Positions 45,476 to 54,299 of a DNA stretch of 64,000 nt are shown piece after piece. The notes beneath the pieces are model-generated. The model was not told where the DNA came from and ran no database searches. It saw only the letters and a list, made by a program, of their open reading frames with translations. Made by a program: the position numbers and the translations under genes. How positions within the stretch are numbered: position 1 is the first letter of the stretch; each line of letters starts with the position of its first letter. Source of the DNA: Aerococcaceae bacterium zg-252 (lineage in GTDB: Bacteria > Bacillota > Bacilli > Lactobacillales > Aerococcaceae); assembly GCA_016237705.1 (NCBI GenBank), contig CP066204.1:124001-188000 (forward strand). The letters run 5' to 3'.

Positions 45476-45925
45476 GTGGAATATAAAGTCGTCCCTATAA
45501 AAGGCAGACAAATGATGTCGCCGATAAAAGAACAAATTGTATCGTTCAACCAAACATTTGGTTGGAGTGCAGAACAGAGCGAAGCTGATTTTGTGAATGA
45601 ACATAGTGAATACTATTGCTTAGTGGATAAAGATGTAGTGCTTGGTTATATTAGTTTACATCATGTGTTGGACGAAGTGTCAATCAATCATGTGTTTATC
45701 CACACCGATTATCGCAAGCAAGGATTAGCGAGTGCATTGGTGGCCTTTGTGATTGAGCAATTAGCGTATCGGCAAGTGAAGCATCTTTTTTTAGAAGTGC
45801 GTTCACATAATGAGGCGGCGATTCGTTTGTATGAGACTAGTGGCTTTGAATTATTAGGTAGACGCAAAAATTATTATCAGAATCCAGTTGAAGATGCTTT
45901 AATCTATCAAAAGAAAGTAGGGTAA
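45476..45925 (+). CDS. rimI: Ribosomal protein S18-alanine N-acetyltransferase RimI
   Basis: 149 residues, GNAT fold with HTDYRKQGLASALVAF and LEVRSHNEAAIRLYETSGFELLGRRKNYY, the C-terminal RimI-type box. GTG start set by GGAAGTG; a longer frame overlaps the previous gene. It is directly before tsaD, the usual place for rimI. I assign rimI to this copy rather than the previous one by length and position, with moderate confidence. Confidence 0.82.
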   Translation: MEYKVVPIKGRQMMSPIKEQIVSFNQTFGWSAEQSEADFVNEHSEYYCLVDKDVVLGYISLHHVLDEVSINHVFIHTDYRKQGLASALVAFVIEQLAYRQVKHLFLEVRSHNEAAIRLYETSGFELLGRRKNYYQNPVEDALIYQKKVG

Positions 45926-45928
45926 AGA

Positions 45929-46933
45929 ATGAGTGAAACATCGCTAATATTAGCTTTTGAGTCAAGTTGTGATGAAACCAGTGTTGCTGTAATAAAAGAC
46001 GGTACACAATTGTTAAGTAATGTGGTGGCGTCACAAATTAAAAGTCATATGCGTTTTGGTGGCGTTGTACCAGAAGTGGCGAGTCGTCATCATGTTGAAC
46101 AAATTACCCAAGTGTATGAATTAGCACTGCAACAAGCAAATGTTACCATCGATGACATTGATGCGATTGCTGTGACGCAAGGTCCTGGATTAGTAGGTGC
46201 ATTGCTCATCGGTATTACGGCTGCTAAAACTTTAGCGTTTGTTCATCAAAAACCATTGATTGCCGTCAATCATTTAGCAGGACATATTTATGCTACCCAA
46301 TTGCAAGCAAAATTGAATTTTCCACTCTTAGCATTGATTGCCAGTGGGGGACATACGGAATTGGTCTATATGCAAGACCATATTCATTTTGAAGTGATTG
46401 GCGAAACGCAAGATGATGCCGTAGGTGAGGCTTATGATAAAGTCGGACGTTTATTAGATTTACCTTATCCAGCAGGCAAATACTTAGACCAAATGGCACA
46501 AAAGGGAACAGATACTTACTCGATTCCACGTGCGATGCTGCATGAAGATAATTTTGACTTTAGCTTTAGTGGTATGAAAAGTGCGGTGATGAATTTGGTT
46601 CATAATGCTAATCAACGGGGTGAAACGATTATCTCAGAAAATTTGGCGACTAGTTTTCAAACGGCTGTCATTGAAGTGTTAGTTGAAAAGACAGTTCGTG
46701 CAATTCAAGCCTATCCTGATGTGAAACAATTTATTTTAGCTGGGGGTGTGGCTGCCAATAGTGGTTTGCGTCAAGCATTAAGTGAGCGTCTGAAAGATAT
46801 TGAAGTATTGATTCCACCATTATCATTGTGTGGCGATAATGCGGCGATGATTGGTGCTGTAGCACATCAACTCTTTTTGGCGAAAGAATTTGCCCCATTG
46901 GATTTTAATGCTGTTCCAGGGTTAGATTTATAG
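45929..46933 (+). CDS. tsaD: tRNA t6A37 threonylcarbamoyltransferase TsaD
   Basis: 334 residues. [13 protein letters not shown]-terminal box, metal-binding His pair in [10 protein letters not shown] (H115, H119), SGGHTELV and [10 protein letters not shown]. It transfers the threonylcarbamoyl group to tRNA A37. Last gene of the tsaB-GNAT-rimI-tsaD unit and followed by a strong terminator. Confidence 0.97.
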   Translation: MSETSLILAFESSCDETSVAVIKDGTQLLSNVVASQIKSHMRFGGVVPEVASRHHVEQITQVYELALQQANVTIDDIDAIAVTQGPGLVGALLIGITAAKTLAFVHQKPLIAVNHLAGHIYATQLQAKLNFPLLALIASGGHTELVYMQDHIHFEVIGETQDDAVGEAYDKVGRLLDLPYPAGKYLDQMAQKGTDTYSIPRAMLHEDNFDFSFSGMKSAVMNLVHNANQRGETIISENLATSFQTAVIEVLVEKTVRAIQAYPDVKQFILAGGVAANSGLRQALSERLKDIEVLIPPLSLCGDNAAMIGAVAHQLFLAKEFAPLDFNAVPGLDL

Positions 46934-46971
46934 CAGAGAGTTAAAGATTTATGCAAATCGAAAATAATAGC

Positions 46972-47035
46972 AACTCTAGGCATCAAGTAGAGATACAAAT
47001 GTGTTATCTTCACTTGTGCCTAGGGTTATTTTTTT
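46972..47035 (+). terminator. Long hairpin terminator after tsaD
   Basis: AACTCTAGGCA.. pairs with ..TGCCTAGGGTT, with further inner pairing (GAGATA / TATCTT), then ATTTTTTT. Confidence 0.88.
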
Positions 47036-47130
47036 GCAAAATTTTTGAGTTTTCTATGTTCATTTTACAGGTTTTTCAGTTCTGAAAACGATTTTCTTCG
47101 ATTGAAATTAAAAAAAAATTAGAAAATCAC

Positions 47131-47159
47131 TTGATTTATTTGAAAATTAACTGTATGAT
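47131..47159 (+). promoter_or_regulatory. opp promoter with CodY-like box
   Basis: TTGATT, 17 bases, TATGAT. The 15-mer ATTTATTTGAAAATT (47134-47148) inside it differs from the CodY consensus at three positions. Nutrient repression of opp by CodY is common in related bacteria; here it is inference. Confidence 0.55.
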
Positions 47160-47238
47160 ACATAAAAAGTTGAAATTTCATTTATTTTTAATAATATGCG
47201 TGATTTTTTAACGTTAAAATAAATTGGAGGCAAATCAA

Positions 47239-48849
47239 ATGAGAAAATTTTTCAAAAAAGCGGCAATGATAGGAGCGGCTCTGTTATCATTATCAACTGT
47301 TAGTCCATTCTTTACGGTATCAGTGGGAGCACAAGCTGAACAAGTTTTAAACTTAGTGACAACGTCTGAACCACCGACTGTCGACCCAGCTTTGGCATCT
47401 GATAGTTCATCAGGTGCAATCATTAAAAATGTTTTTGAAGGTCTAACAACAATTAAAGAAAATAAAGCTGTTCCAGGTGTTGCTGAATCATGGGAAATGA
47501 GTGAAGACAGCTTAGTCTATACATTCAAATTACGTGAATCTAAATGGTCAAATGGCGAACCGGTTACAGCAGGAGATTTCGAATATGCTTGGAAACGTGT
47601 GCTAAACCCAGAAACAGCATCTGAATATGCGAGTCTTTTATACATCATCGAAGGAGCACAAGCCTATAATACTGGTGAGGGGAAAGAGGAAGAAGTAGCT
47701 ATTAAAGCTATTGATGACCAAACATTAGAAGTAAAATTAACAGCACCTGTTGCTTATTTCCCGGAATTAATTGCACACTATACATTCATGCCAGTGCATA
47801 AAGCAACAGTTGAAAGTGATGAAAATTGGGCAATGGAAGCAGGCGACAGCTATGTTGTTAACGGACCATTTGTATTGTCTGAATGGAATCACTCAAGTGA
47901 CTATGTGTTAACAAAAAATCCAAATTACTGGGATGCTGAAAATGTATCGTTGGAAACAGTCAATGTTCAAATGGTGGAATCTGAGGCAACAGCTAATGCG
48001 ATGTTCCAAAATGGCGATATTGATTACTTAGGTTCACCATATCAAACAGTATCTTTAGATGCGATTGATTCATATAAAGCTGACGGCCGTTTAAATGTAG
48101 CAGATTTTGCAGCGATTTACTGGTACAAAATCAATACAACTGATGAAGTGTTAGGCAATGCCAATGTTCGTAAAGCATTAGCGTTAGCAATTGACCGTAA
48201 TGGGTTAGTAACGAACATTACAAAAGGTGAGCAACAACCAGCTTTAGGTTATGTGCCAGCAACAATCGCAGGATTTGAAGAAGACAGAGGTTACTTTGCT
48301 GACGCTGACTTCGAAAAAGCGAAAGAATACTTAGCTAAAGGGTTAGAAGAATTAGGCATGAAAGACCCAAGTGAGTTAACGGTTAATATTTCAATTAATA
48401 CGTCTGAAGCACACTCAGCGATTGCACAATACATTCAAGAGGGTTGGGCTAAAAACTTAGGTATCAACGTGAATATTGATAACTCAGAATGGCAAGTATA
48501 CTTAGATAAATTAAATGTATTAGATTACCAAATTGGACGTCTAGGTTGGATTGCTGATTACAATGATGCGTCTTCATTCTTGAGTATGTATGATACAGCT
48601 GAGAATGGTAACAATGATACTGGTTGGAGCAATGAAGCATTTACAAAATTACTTAAAGATGCAGAGTTAGAAACTGATGCAGCTAAACGTACTGAATTGC
48701 TAAAACAAGCAGAGGCAGTGATGATTGACGAAATGCCAGTTATTCCAATTTACTACTACACAAACTTATCAGTTAAAAAAGATAATGTTAAAAACATGGG
48801 AGCTGACGGTTTAGGAAATGTACCATTAAAATCAGTTGTTGTCGAATAA
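47239..48849 (+). CDS. oppA: Oligopeptide ABC transporter substrate-binding protein
   Basis: 536 residues, SBP family 5: LVTTSEPPTVDPALASDSSS, GLTTIKENKAVPGVAESWEMSEDG-like region, YAWKRVLNPETASEYASLLY, and PIYYYTNLSVKKDNVKN at the end. The signal peptide (about 8-30) ends VSVGAQA with no lipobox cysteine, so it should be cleaved by signal peptidase I; most Gram-positive OppA proteins are lipid-anchored. Start at ATG 47239 after GGAGG. Followed by two large hairpins before oppB. Confidence 0.9.
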   Translation: MRKFFKKAAMIGAALLSLSTVSPFFTVSVGAQAEQVLNLVTTSEPPTVDPALASDSSSGAIIKNVFEGLTTIKENKAVPGVAESWEMSEDSLVYTFKLRESKWSNGEPVTAGDFEYAWKRVLNPETASEYASLLYIIEGAQAYNTGEGKEEEVAIKAIDDQTLEVKLTAPVAYFPELIAHYTFMPVHKATVESDENWAMEAGDSYVVNGPFVLSEWNHSSDYVLTKNPNYWDAENVSLETVNVQMVESEATANAMFQNGDIDYLGSPYQTVSLDAIDSYKADGRLNVADFAAIYWYKINTTDEVLGNANVRKALALAIDRNGLVTNITKGEQQPALGYVPATIAGFEEDRGYFADADFEKAKEYLAKGLEELGMKDPSELTVNISINTSEAHSAIAQYIQEGWAKNLGINVNIDNSEWQVYLDKLNVLDYQIGRLGWIADYNDASSFLSMYDTAENGNNDTGWSNEAFTKLLKDAELETDAAKRTELLKQAEAVMIDEMPVIPIYYYTNLSVKKDNVKNMGADGLGNVPLKSVVVE

Positions 48850-48880
48850 TATTGTGTCTTGAATTAAAAAGATTGGATAC

Positions 48881-48951
48881 AGCGAAATAGAATAAGCATA
48901 TTGCAATGGGGTGGGGCAAAGCAACAGCTTTGATTCCACTCCGATTTCGCT
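48881..48951 (+). terminator. Large hairpin 1 in the oppA-oppB gap
   Basis: AGCGAAAT (48881-48888) / ATTTCGCT (48944-48951), inner GGGTGG / CCACTCC and CAAAGC / GCTTTG. There is no T-run, so it is more likely an mRNA 3'-stabilising or partial-attenuation structure than a full terminator. Confidence 0.6.
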
Positions 48952-48979
48952 GGTTAGTACTATATATGAGTGTTAACTT

Positions 48980-49055
48980 GGGCAAACACTTTCCTGTGGG
49001 GTACGAGAAATAATTTGGATTAATGGCTTTCGAGCTTATAGGAAAGTCTTTGCCC
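48980..49055 (+). other. Large hairpin 2 in the oppA-oppB gap
   Basis: GGGCAAACACTTTCCT (48980-48995) pairs with AGGAAAGTCTTTGCCC (49040-49055) with one mismatch around a 44-base loop. No T-run. Likely sets oppA mRNA abundance above oppBCDF. Confidence 0.6.
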
Positions 49056-49110
49056 TTATATTGATTTGTAGTTAGCTATGAATAACTTAATTTTACGAGG
49101 AGGAAAACAA

Positions 49111-50037
49111 ATGAAAAAGTACATCTTAAAACGATTACTGTATATTGCGATTGCCTTATTTTTTATTATTACGCTAACATTTGTCTTAATGCGAATTGCA
49201 CCGGGAAATCCATTTGCAAGTGAGCGTGCGATGCCACCAGCGATTGAAAAGCAATTGAATGAAACTTATGGATTGGATAATCCATGGTATGTGCAGTATA
49301 AAGACTATTTGTTGAATATTTTAAAATTTGATTTTGGTGAATCAATGAAATACAAAGGTCGCTCAACGAATGATATGATTTTTAAATCATTCCCAATTTC
49401 ATTAGCTTTAGGAGCTCAGTCGCTGTTTTTAGCAGTTGGAATGGGTGTCTTATTAGGGGTTATTTCAGCAATGTATCATAATAAATTGGGAGATTACCTT
49501 TCAACTATTATCGCAGTGTTAGGAATTTCAGTGCCGTCATTTATTTTAGCAGGGCTAATGCAATACTTTTTAGGTTTGAAATTAAACTGGTTCCCAATTA
49601 GTGGGTGGAAAGGTTTTGCCTATACGATAATGCCGTCTTTTGCGATTGCATTAGGTTATATGGGAAATGTGGCGAAAATGATGCGTTCAAGTATGTTGGA
49701 ACAAAATACGTCCGAATATGTAAAACTAGCACGTGCAAAAGGCTTGTCGAAATGGACGATTGTGTTTAAGCACTCACTGCGAAATGCTTTATTGCCAGTG
49801 GTTACTTATTTAGGGCCTTTAACAGCTGGTGTCATTACAGGTAGTTTCGTTGTTGAAAATATTTTTGCGATTCCAGGTTTAGGAAAACACTTTGTGACGA
49901 GTATTAATAACCGTGACTATACAATGATTATGGGGACTACGGTCTTTTATGCAATTTTATTATTATTTGCAGTATTAATTGTCGATATTATTTACGTGCT
50001 CGTTGACCCACGAATCAAATTGGAAGGAGATGAATAA
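49111..50037 (+). CDS. oppB: Oligopeptide ABC transporter permease
   Basis: About 308 residues, six membrane helices, with the EAA loop EYVKLARAKGLSKWTIVFKHSLRNALLP and the N-terminal ILKRLLYIAIALFFIITLTFVL typical of OppB/DppB. Start at ATG 49111 (MKKYILKRL) after GGAGG; an upstream ATG has no site. Confidence 0.93.
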   Translation: MKKYILKRLLYIAIALFFIITLTFVLMRIAPGNPFASERAMPPAIEKQLNETYGLDNPWYVQYKDYLLNILKFDFGESMKYKGRSTNDMIFKSFPISLALGAQSLFLAVGMGVLLGVISAMYHNKLGDYLSTIIAVLGISVPSFILAGLMQYFLGLKLNWFPISGWKGFAYTIMPSFAIALGYMGNVAKMMRSSMLEQNTSEYVKLARAKGLSKWTIVFKHSLRNALLPVVTYLGPLTAGVITGSFVVENIFAIPGLGKHFVTSINNRDYTMIMGTTVFYAILLLFAVLIVDIIYVLVDPRIKLEGDE

Positions 50038-50040
50038 TAG

Positions 50041-50964
50041 ATGATTGATGAAACAATGATTGATGCTTCAGAGTTTGAGATAGTTGGTATTCGAGAAGAC
50101 CAAACCGATGTGCTAAGCGATAAGACGGTTTCGTTTTGGGGCGAGGTGTTGCACACATTTCGTCGTAACAAATTAGCGATTTTCGGCTTAGTTGTGTTAA
50201 TAATCGTTACCTTAATGGCAGTCTTTGTTCCAATGGTATCGCCATTTAGTTTTAGTGAGCAAACGAAAAGCTATAATACAGCTCCTAATTTTACCAATTG
50301 GTTTGGAACAGATAACTTAGGTAGAGATATTTTTGTCCGAGTTTGGATAGGTGCACGTATTTCCTTATTTATCGGATTGGCAGCTGCCTTGATTGATTTA
50401 GTGATTGGTGTATTGTGGGGAAGTATTGCCGGTGTCGTTGGTGGACGTGTCGATAATGTGATGATGCGTATTGCCGATATTTTAACAGCCGTTCCTTATT
50501 TATTAATTGTCATTTTATTATTAGTTGTATTGGATAAAGGACTATTACCGATGATTATTGCTTTATCAATTACCGGTTGGGTGCGAATGGCACGAATCGT
50601 TCGTGGTGAGGTTTTATCAATTAAAAATCAAGAATATGTCTTAGCCTCACGTACCTTAGGTGCTAATGTTTGGCATTTAATTTTAAAGCATTTAATTCCA
50701 AACGCAATGGGAGCGATAATTGTGACGATGACTTTATCAATTCCGTCAGCAATCTTTACGGAATCATTTTTAAGTTACTTAGGTTTAGGTGTCACACCAC
50801 CAATGGCAAGTTGGGGTACTATGGCGTCAGAGGGTAATGAAGCGATTATGACAGCCCCATGGCGTTTGATTTTCCCAGCTTTACTGATTTCGATTACTAT
50901 TTTTGCGTTTAATGCAGTCGGCGACGGTTTGCGTGACGCACTTGATCCAAAATTGAGAAAGTAG
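50041..50964 (+). CDS. oppC: Oligopeptide ABC transporter permease
   Basis: 307 residues: cytosolic N-terminus (about 1-40), OppC N-terminal helix, HWFGTDNLGRDIF-type box (here NWFGTDNLGRDIFVRVW) and EAA loop YVLASRTLGANVWHLILKHLIPNAMG. Heteromeric partner of OppB. Three bases after oppB. Confidence 0.94.
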   Translation: MIDETMIDASEFEIVGIREDQTDVLSDKTVSFWGEVLHTFRRNKLAIFGLVVLIIVTLMAVFVPMVSPFSFSEQTKSYNTAPNFTNWFGTDNLGRDIFVRVWIGARISLFIGLAAALIDLVIGVLWGSIAGVVGGRVDNVMMRIADILTAVPYLLIVILLLVVLDKGLLPMIIALSITGWVRMARIVRGEVLSIKNQEYVLASRTLGANVWHLILKHLIPNAMGAIIVTMTLSIPSAIFTESFLSYLGLGVTPPMASWGTMASEGNEAIMTAPWRLIFPALLISITIFAFNAVGDGLRDALDPKLRK

Positions 50965-50976
50965 AGGTGGTAGCAG

Positions 50977-52035
50977 ATGACACAACCATTATTAGAAGTA
51001 AAAGATTTGCGTATTAGCTTTAAAACCTTTGCTGGTCAAGTACAAGCAGTGCGTGGCGTGAATTTTTCATTAGCAGAGGGTGAAACACTTGCGATTGTAG
51101 GAGAGTCTGGTTCAGGTAAATCGGTTGCTTGTAATGCCTTAATGCGTTTAATTCCACAACCACCGGGACACTATGACAGTGGTCAAATCTTATTCCAAGG
51201 ACAAGATATACTAAAATTAAGCGAAAAACAAATGGAAGATATTCGAGGCAATAATATCGCAATGATTTTCCAAGACCCGATGACAGCATTGAATCCAACT
51301 ATGAAAGTTGGTAAGCAAATTGCTGAAGTTATCTTACGTCATAAAAAAGGTATATCAAAAGAGGCTGCTAAACAACGAGCGATTGAATTGTTGGCAGAAG
51401 TAGGTATTCCATTTGCAGAGCGTCGCTATGAACAATATCCGCATGAATTTTCTGGCGGTATGCGTCAGAGAGTGGTAATTGCGATTGCTTTAGCTGCAGA
51501 ACCACAATTATTGATTGCTGATGAGCCAACAACGGCACTTGACGTAACGATTCAAGCACAAATTCTTGAATTAATGAAAGAAATTCAACAAAAAAACAAT
51601 AATTCAATTATCTTCATCACGCATGACTTAGGTGTTGTAGCGAATATTGCTAATAAAGTGGCAGTTATGTATGCTGGACAAATTGTTGAATATGGAACAG
51701 TGAATGAAATTTTCTATAATCCAAAGCACCCATATACTTGGGGGTTATTAGGGTCTATGCCAGACTTAGAAAATGATGAAGAGGAAGAGTTGTATACAAT
51801 CCCAGGTGCACCACCGAATTTAATCAATCCACCAGTAGGTGATGCTTTTGCACCACGCAATCGTTATGCAATGAAGATTGATTACGAAAAAGAGCCACCA
51901 ATCTTTAAGGTGAATGATGACCATTATGTGAAATCATGGTTAATGGCGCCAGGAGCACCACAAATTCCAGTACCAGAAGTAATTCAAAATCGTATCAATC
52001 GTTACTTACAGCAAGGAGGGGCAGGCAATGACTAA
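50977..52035 (+). CDS. oppD: Oligopeptide ABC transporter ATPase
   Basis: 352 residues. Walker A GESGSGKSV, signature FSGGMRQRVVIAIAL, Walker B LLIADEPTTALD, and the C-terminal oligopeptide domain region PYTWGLLGSMPDLE with IPGAPPNL. The cluster of cysteines for an iron-sulfur site seen in some homologues is absent. Overlaps oppF by eight bases. Confidence 0.94.
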   Translation: MTQPLLEVKDLRISFKTFAGQVQAVRGVNFSLAEGETLAIVGESGSGKSVACNALMRLIPQPPGHYDSGQILFQGQDILKLSEKQMEDIRGNNIAMIFQDPMTALNPTMKVGKQIAEVILRHKKGISKEAAKQRAIELLAEVGIPFAERRYEQYPHEFSGGMRQRVVIAIALAAEPQLLIADEPTTALDVTIQAQILELMKEIQQKNNNSIIFITHDLGVVANIANKVAVMYAGQIVEYGTVNEIFYNPKHPYTWGLLGSMPDLENDEEEELYTIPGAPPNLINPPVGDAFAPRNRYAMKIDYEKEPPIFKVNDDHYVKSWLMAPGAPQIPVPEVIQNRINRYLQQGGAGND

Positions 52036-52939
52036 GAAAAAATTATTAGAAGTCAAAAATTTTAAGCAATACTTTGGTTCGCCTAGTCACCCGATTAAAG
52101 CAGTTGACGGAATTACTTTTGATGTATATGAGGGCGAAACGCTTGGGCTTGTAGGTGAATCCGGTTGTGGCAAATCAACAACTGGACGTTCGATTATTGG
52201 GTTGTACGATATTACAGACGGTGATATTGTGTTTGACGGACAAGTGATTAGTGGTCATCAAACACCGGCACAACGTAAAGAGTTAGCGACACATTTGCAG
52301 ATGATTTTTCAAGACCCATACGCATCACTGAATCCACGTATGACGGCTGGAGAAATTATTGAAGAGGGTTTTGACATTCATGGCTTATATAAGGATAAGG
52401 TAGAACGTCGTAACCATATTGGTGATTTATTGGAAGCGGTAGGATTAAATAGAGAGCATGCGAACCGTTATGCACATGAGTTTTCAGGTGGGCAACGTCA
52501 ACGGATTGGGATTGCTCGTGCCTTAGCACTCAAACCGAAATTCATTATTGCTGATGAGCCAATTTCAGCATTAGATGTATCCATTCAAGCACAAGTCGTG
52601 AACTTGTTGAAGAAATTGCAAAAAGAGCGTCAATTAACGTATCTATTTATTGCACATGATTTATCAATGGTGAAATATATTAGTGACCGTATCGCAGTAA
52701 TGTATGCTGGAAAAATATTAGAGATTGGGCCAGCAGCTGAAATCTATCGTAATCCAATCCACCCATACACGAAGTCACTTTTATCAGCTGTACCACAACC
52801 AGACCCAATTAGTGAAAGTGTTCGTCAACGTATTCCTTATGAACATCAAGAGCCGACAGGTGTCGTAGACAAGCGTGAAGTAACACCAGGCCACTTTGTC
52901 TATGCTGATGAAGAACAGTTTAAGGCTTGGGTAGGGTAA
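52028..52939 (+). CDS. oppF: Oligopeptide ABC transporter ATPase
   Basis: 303 residues. Walker A GESGCGKST, signature FSGGQRQRIGIARAL, Walker B FIIADEPISALD and C-terminal HPYTKSLLSAVPQPDP. Second ATPase of the Opp pair. Last gene of oppABCDF; a giant inverted repeat follows. Confidence 0.94.
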   Translation: MTKKKLLEVKNFKQYFGSPSHPIKAVDGITFDVYEGETLGLVGESGCGKSTTGRSIIGLYDITDGDIVFDGQVISGHQTPAQRKELATHLQMIFQDPYASLNPRMTAGEIIEEGFDIHGLYKDKVERRNHIGDLLEAVGLNREHANRYAHEFSGGQRQRIGIARALALKPKFIIADEPISALDVSIQAQVVNLLKKLQKERQLTYLFIAHDLSMVKYISDRIAVMYAGKILEIGPAAEIYRNPIHPYTKSLLSAVPQPDPISESVRQRIPYEHQEPTGVVDKREVTPGHFVYADEEQFKAWVG

Positions 52940-52989
52940 AATTAAGTAGTGCCTACTGGAGAATGAAACCTAGATTTTTAGATTAATTA

Positions 52990-53129
52990 AACCATAGAAA
53001 AATATGGAGCTAGTCAAAAAGGTCAAATATTTTAACAAATGGAATTGAAGATGTTGATTTAACAACAGTTCTGTCTTTTGATTTGTTAGAATTTCTGACT
53101 TTTTGCTAGCTCCATAAATTTTGGTTTAT
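52990..53129. repeat. Giant inverted-repeat element R1 after opp
   Basis: Nested arms pair along the whole element: AAACCA / TTGGTTT, TATGGAGCTAG / CTAGCTCCATA, CAAAAAGGTCA / TGACTTTTTG and TTAACAAAT / ATTTGTTA, with GTTGATTTAACAAC near the tip and a T-run after it. It is homologous in its inner 100 bases to R2 at 62691-62785. It probably ends both the opp operon and the convergent XRE gene. Confidence 0.75.
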
Positions 53130-53150
53130 TTTTTATCGAGTGCTGTTTTC

Positions 53151-53444
53151 TTATCCTTGTTCATGCTCTAATGATACAACTGCTAAGGTCTTACCCAGAC
53201 TTGCCAAAATTTTTAGAACTGTATCAAGTTGTGGGCTTGTCTTGCCTGTTTCCATTCTAGCAATAACGGGCTGGCTCACACCACTAAGCTCCTCTAATTT
53301 CTTTTGACTGATACCCTTTTCATTTCTAGTTTTAATTAGCTCACTCATGATAGCCACTCGCATATCACTTTCTAAAATTTCTTCTTTGCTGAATAATTCT
53401 GCTCTCACATTTTCCCAGCTACTACCAATTGCACTATTTTTCAT
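53151..53444 (-). CDS. XRE-family regulator, HigA-like orphan antitoxin
   Basis: 97 residues with a helix-turn-helix in the middle: ELIKTRNEKGISQKKLEELSGVSQPVIARMETGKTSPQLDTVLKILASLGKTL. This is the HigA2/type II antitoxin XRE pattern. Its usual toxin partner should lie next to it, but the 200 bases upstream have no such frame. Either a solitary regulator or a widowed antitoxin. RBS AGAAAGAGG, TATAAT -10 at 53470-53475. Confidence 0.78.
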   Translation of the reverse strand: MKNSAIGSSWENVRAELFSKEEILESDMRVAIMSELIKTRNEKGISQKKLEELSGVSQPVIARMETGKTSPQLDTVLKILASLGKTLAVVSLEHEQG

Positions 53445-53479
53445 TATTTAAGACCTCTTTCTAAAAAATATTATAACCT

Positions 53480-53505
53480 AAAAGTTATTGACGATAAATA
53501 CTTTT
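53480..53505. promoter_or_regulatory. Possible operator of the XRE gene
   Basis: AAAAGT (53480-53485) and ACTTTT (53500-53505) form a dyad immediately upstream of the -10, a usual place for autorepression. Confidence 0.45.
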
Positions 53506-53668
53506 GAGTTATTTAAAATAAAGAACACATAAAAGGAAAAAAGAATAGAATGTTGATTTATGAATGTTATTAGCTATTTGGATAGCACTATTATATATTG
53601 AGTTTAGCATAGCAATAAAATTATTTATGTTTTATTAGTGAATCCATTAACATCAATATTATTTTTTG

Positions 53669-53761
53669 CAAAAAAAGAGCAGTTATCAAAAAAGATAACC
53701 ACTCGAAATACAGGTTTTTCACTGCGAATGTATATAGTGCAAGTTTTTCATTGCGAAGTAC
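53669..53761 (-). ncRNA. Candidate small RNA with internal direct repeats
   Basis: On the minus strand: TTGACA (53791-53796), 17 bases, GATACT, then about 92 bases to a hairpin (GGTTATC / GATAAC, 53681-53700) with seven T residues. Inside are two near-identical 16-mers, TTCGCAATGAAAAACT and TTCGCAGTGAAAAACC. No protein frame with a ribosome site fits. It resembles an sRNA or orphan antitoxin RNA. The remaining bases of this gap (53510-53660) show no supported gene. Confidence 0.45.
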
Positions 53762-53846
53762 AAGTGTAGTATCTCATTGTATGCTCAAGGTGTCAATACC
53801 TATGTAGTCTAGTAATTTCTTTTTTGTTAAAAGTATAAAAAATCCA

Positions 53847-53893
53847 TTGACAAACCACTTGATTAATTATATAGTTAATTACATAAGTAACTA
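53847..53893 (+). promoter_or_regulatory. Promoter and operator of the YtrA-type operon
   Basis: TTGACA, 17 bases, TATAGT (53870-53875). A dyad TAGTTA (53872-53877) / TAACTA (53888-53893) overlaps the -10, the expected GntR/YtrA operator position. A second small dyad GGTT-GGGT-AACC follows at 53903-53914. Confidence 0.72.
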
Positions 53894-53934
53894 ACCAGTG
53901 AGGTTGGGTAACCACAACAAATGGAGGTGATAAG

Positions 53935-54297
53935 ATGCAATTTGATTTTCAAGGAAATGTACCATTGTTTCAACAAGTGGCTGAACAGATTGAACAAGCT
54001 ATTTTAAGTGGTAGTTTTCCAGAGGGGGAACAAATTCCTTCAACAACGGAAGTGTCAATCAGCTACCAAATTAATCCGGCTACGGTGCTGAAAGGAATGA
54101 ATTTATTGGTTGACCAAGGCATATTAGAAAAACGCCGTGGCTTAGGAACATTTGTCACGCAAGGTGCACAAGCGATGTTGCGAAAAAAACGGCAACAACA
54201 ATTTATTGATTCGAATTTACCTGCATTTATAAAAGAAGCAAAAACACTAGGGATTTCAGCCCAATCATTGGTGGAATTAATCGAGAAAGGATATTAA
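53935..54297 (+). CDS. GntR-family regulator, YtrA subfamily
   Basis: 120 residues: N-terminal GntR winged helix (PLFQQVAEQIEQAILSGSF through RRGLGTFVTQGA, about 10-75) and a short helical tail without a ligand domain, which defines the YtrA subfamily. These repress the ABC operon they belong to. GGAGGTG site. Two bases before the ATPase gene. Confidence 0.9.
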   Translation: MQFDFQGNVPLFQQVAEQIEQAILSGSFPEGEQIPSTTEVSISYQINPATVLKGMNLLVDQGILEKRRGLGTFVTQGAQAMLRKKRQQQFIDSNLPAFIKEAKTLGISAQSLVELIEKGY

Positions 54298-54299
54298 CT

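Noticed and set aside
53700-53760. Direct repeats considered as a CRISPR fragment
   Set aside because: Only two copies, 16 bases long and 29 bases apart, lying between a promoter and a terminator; no cas genes.
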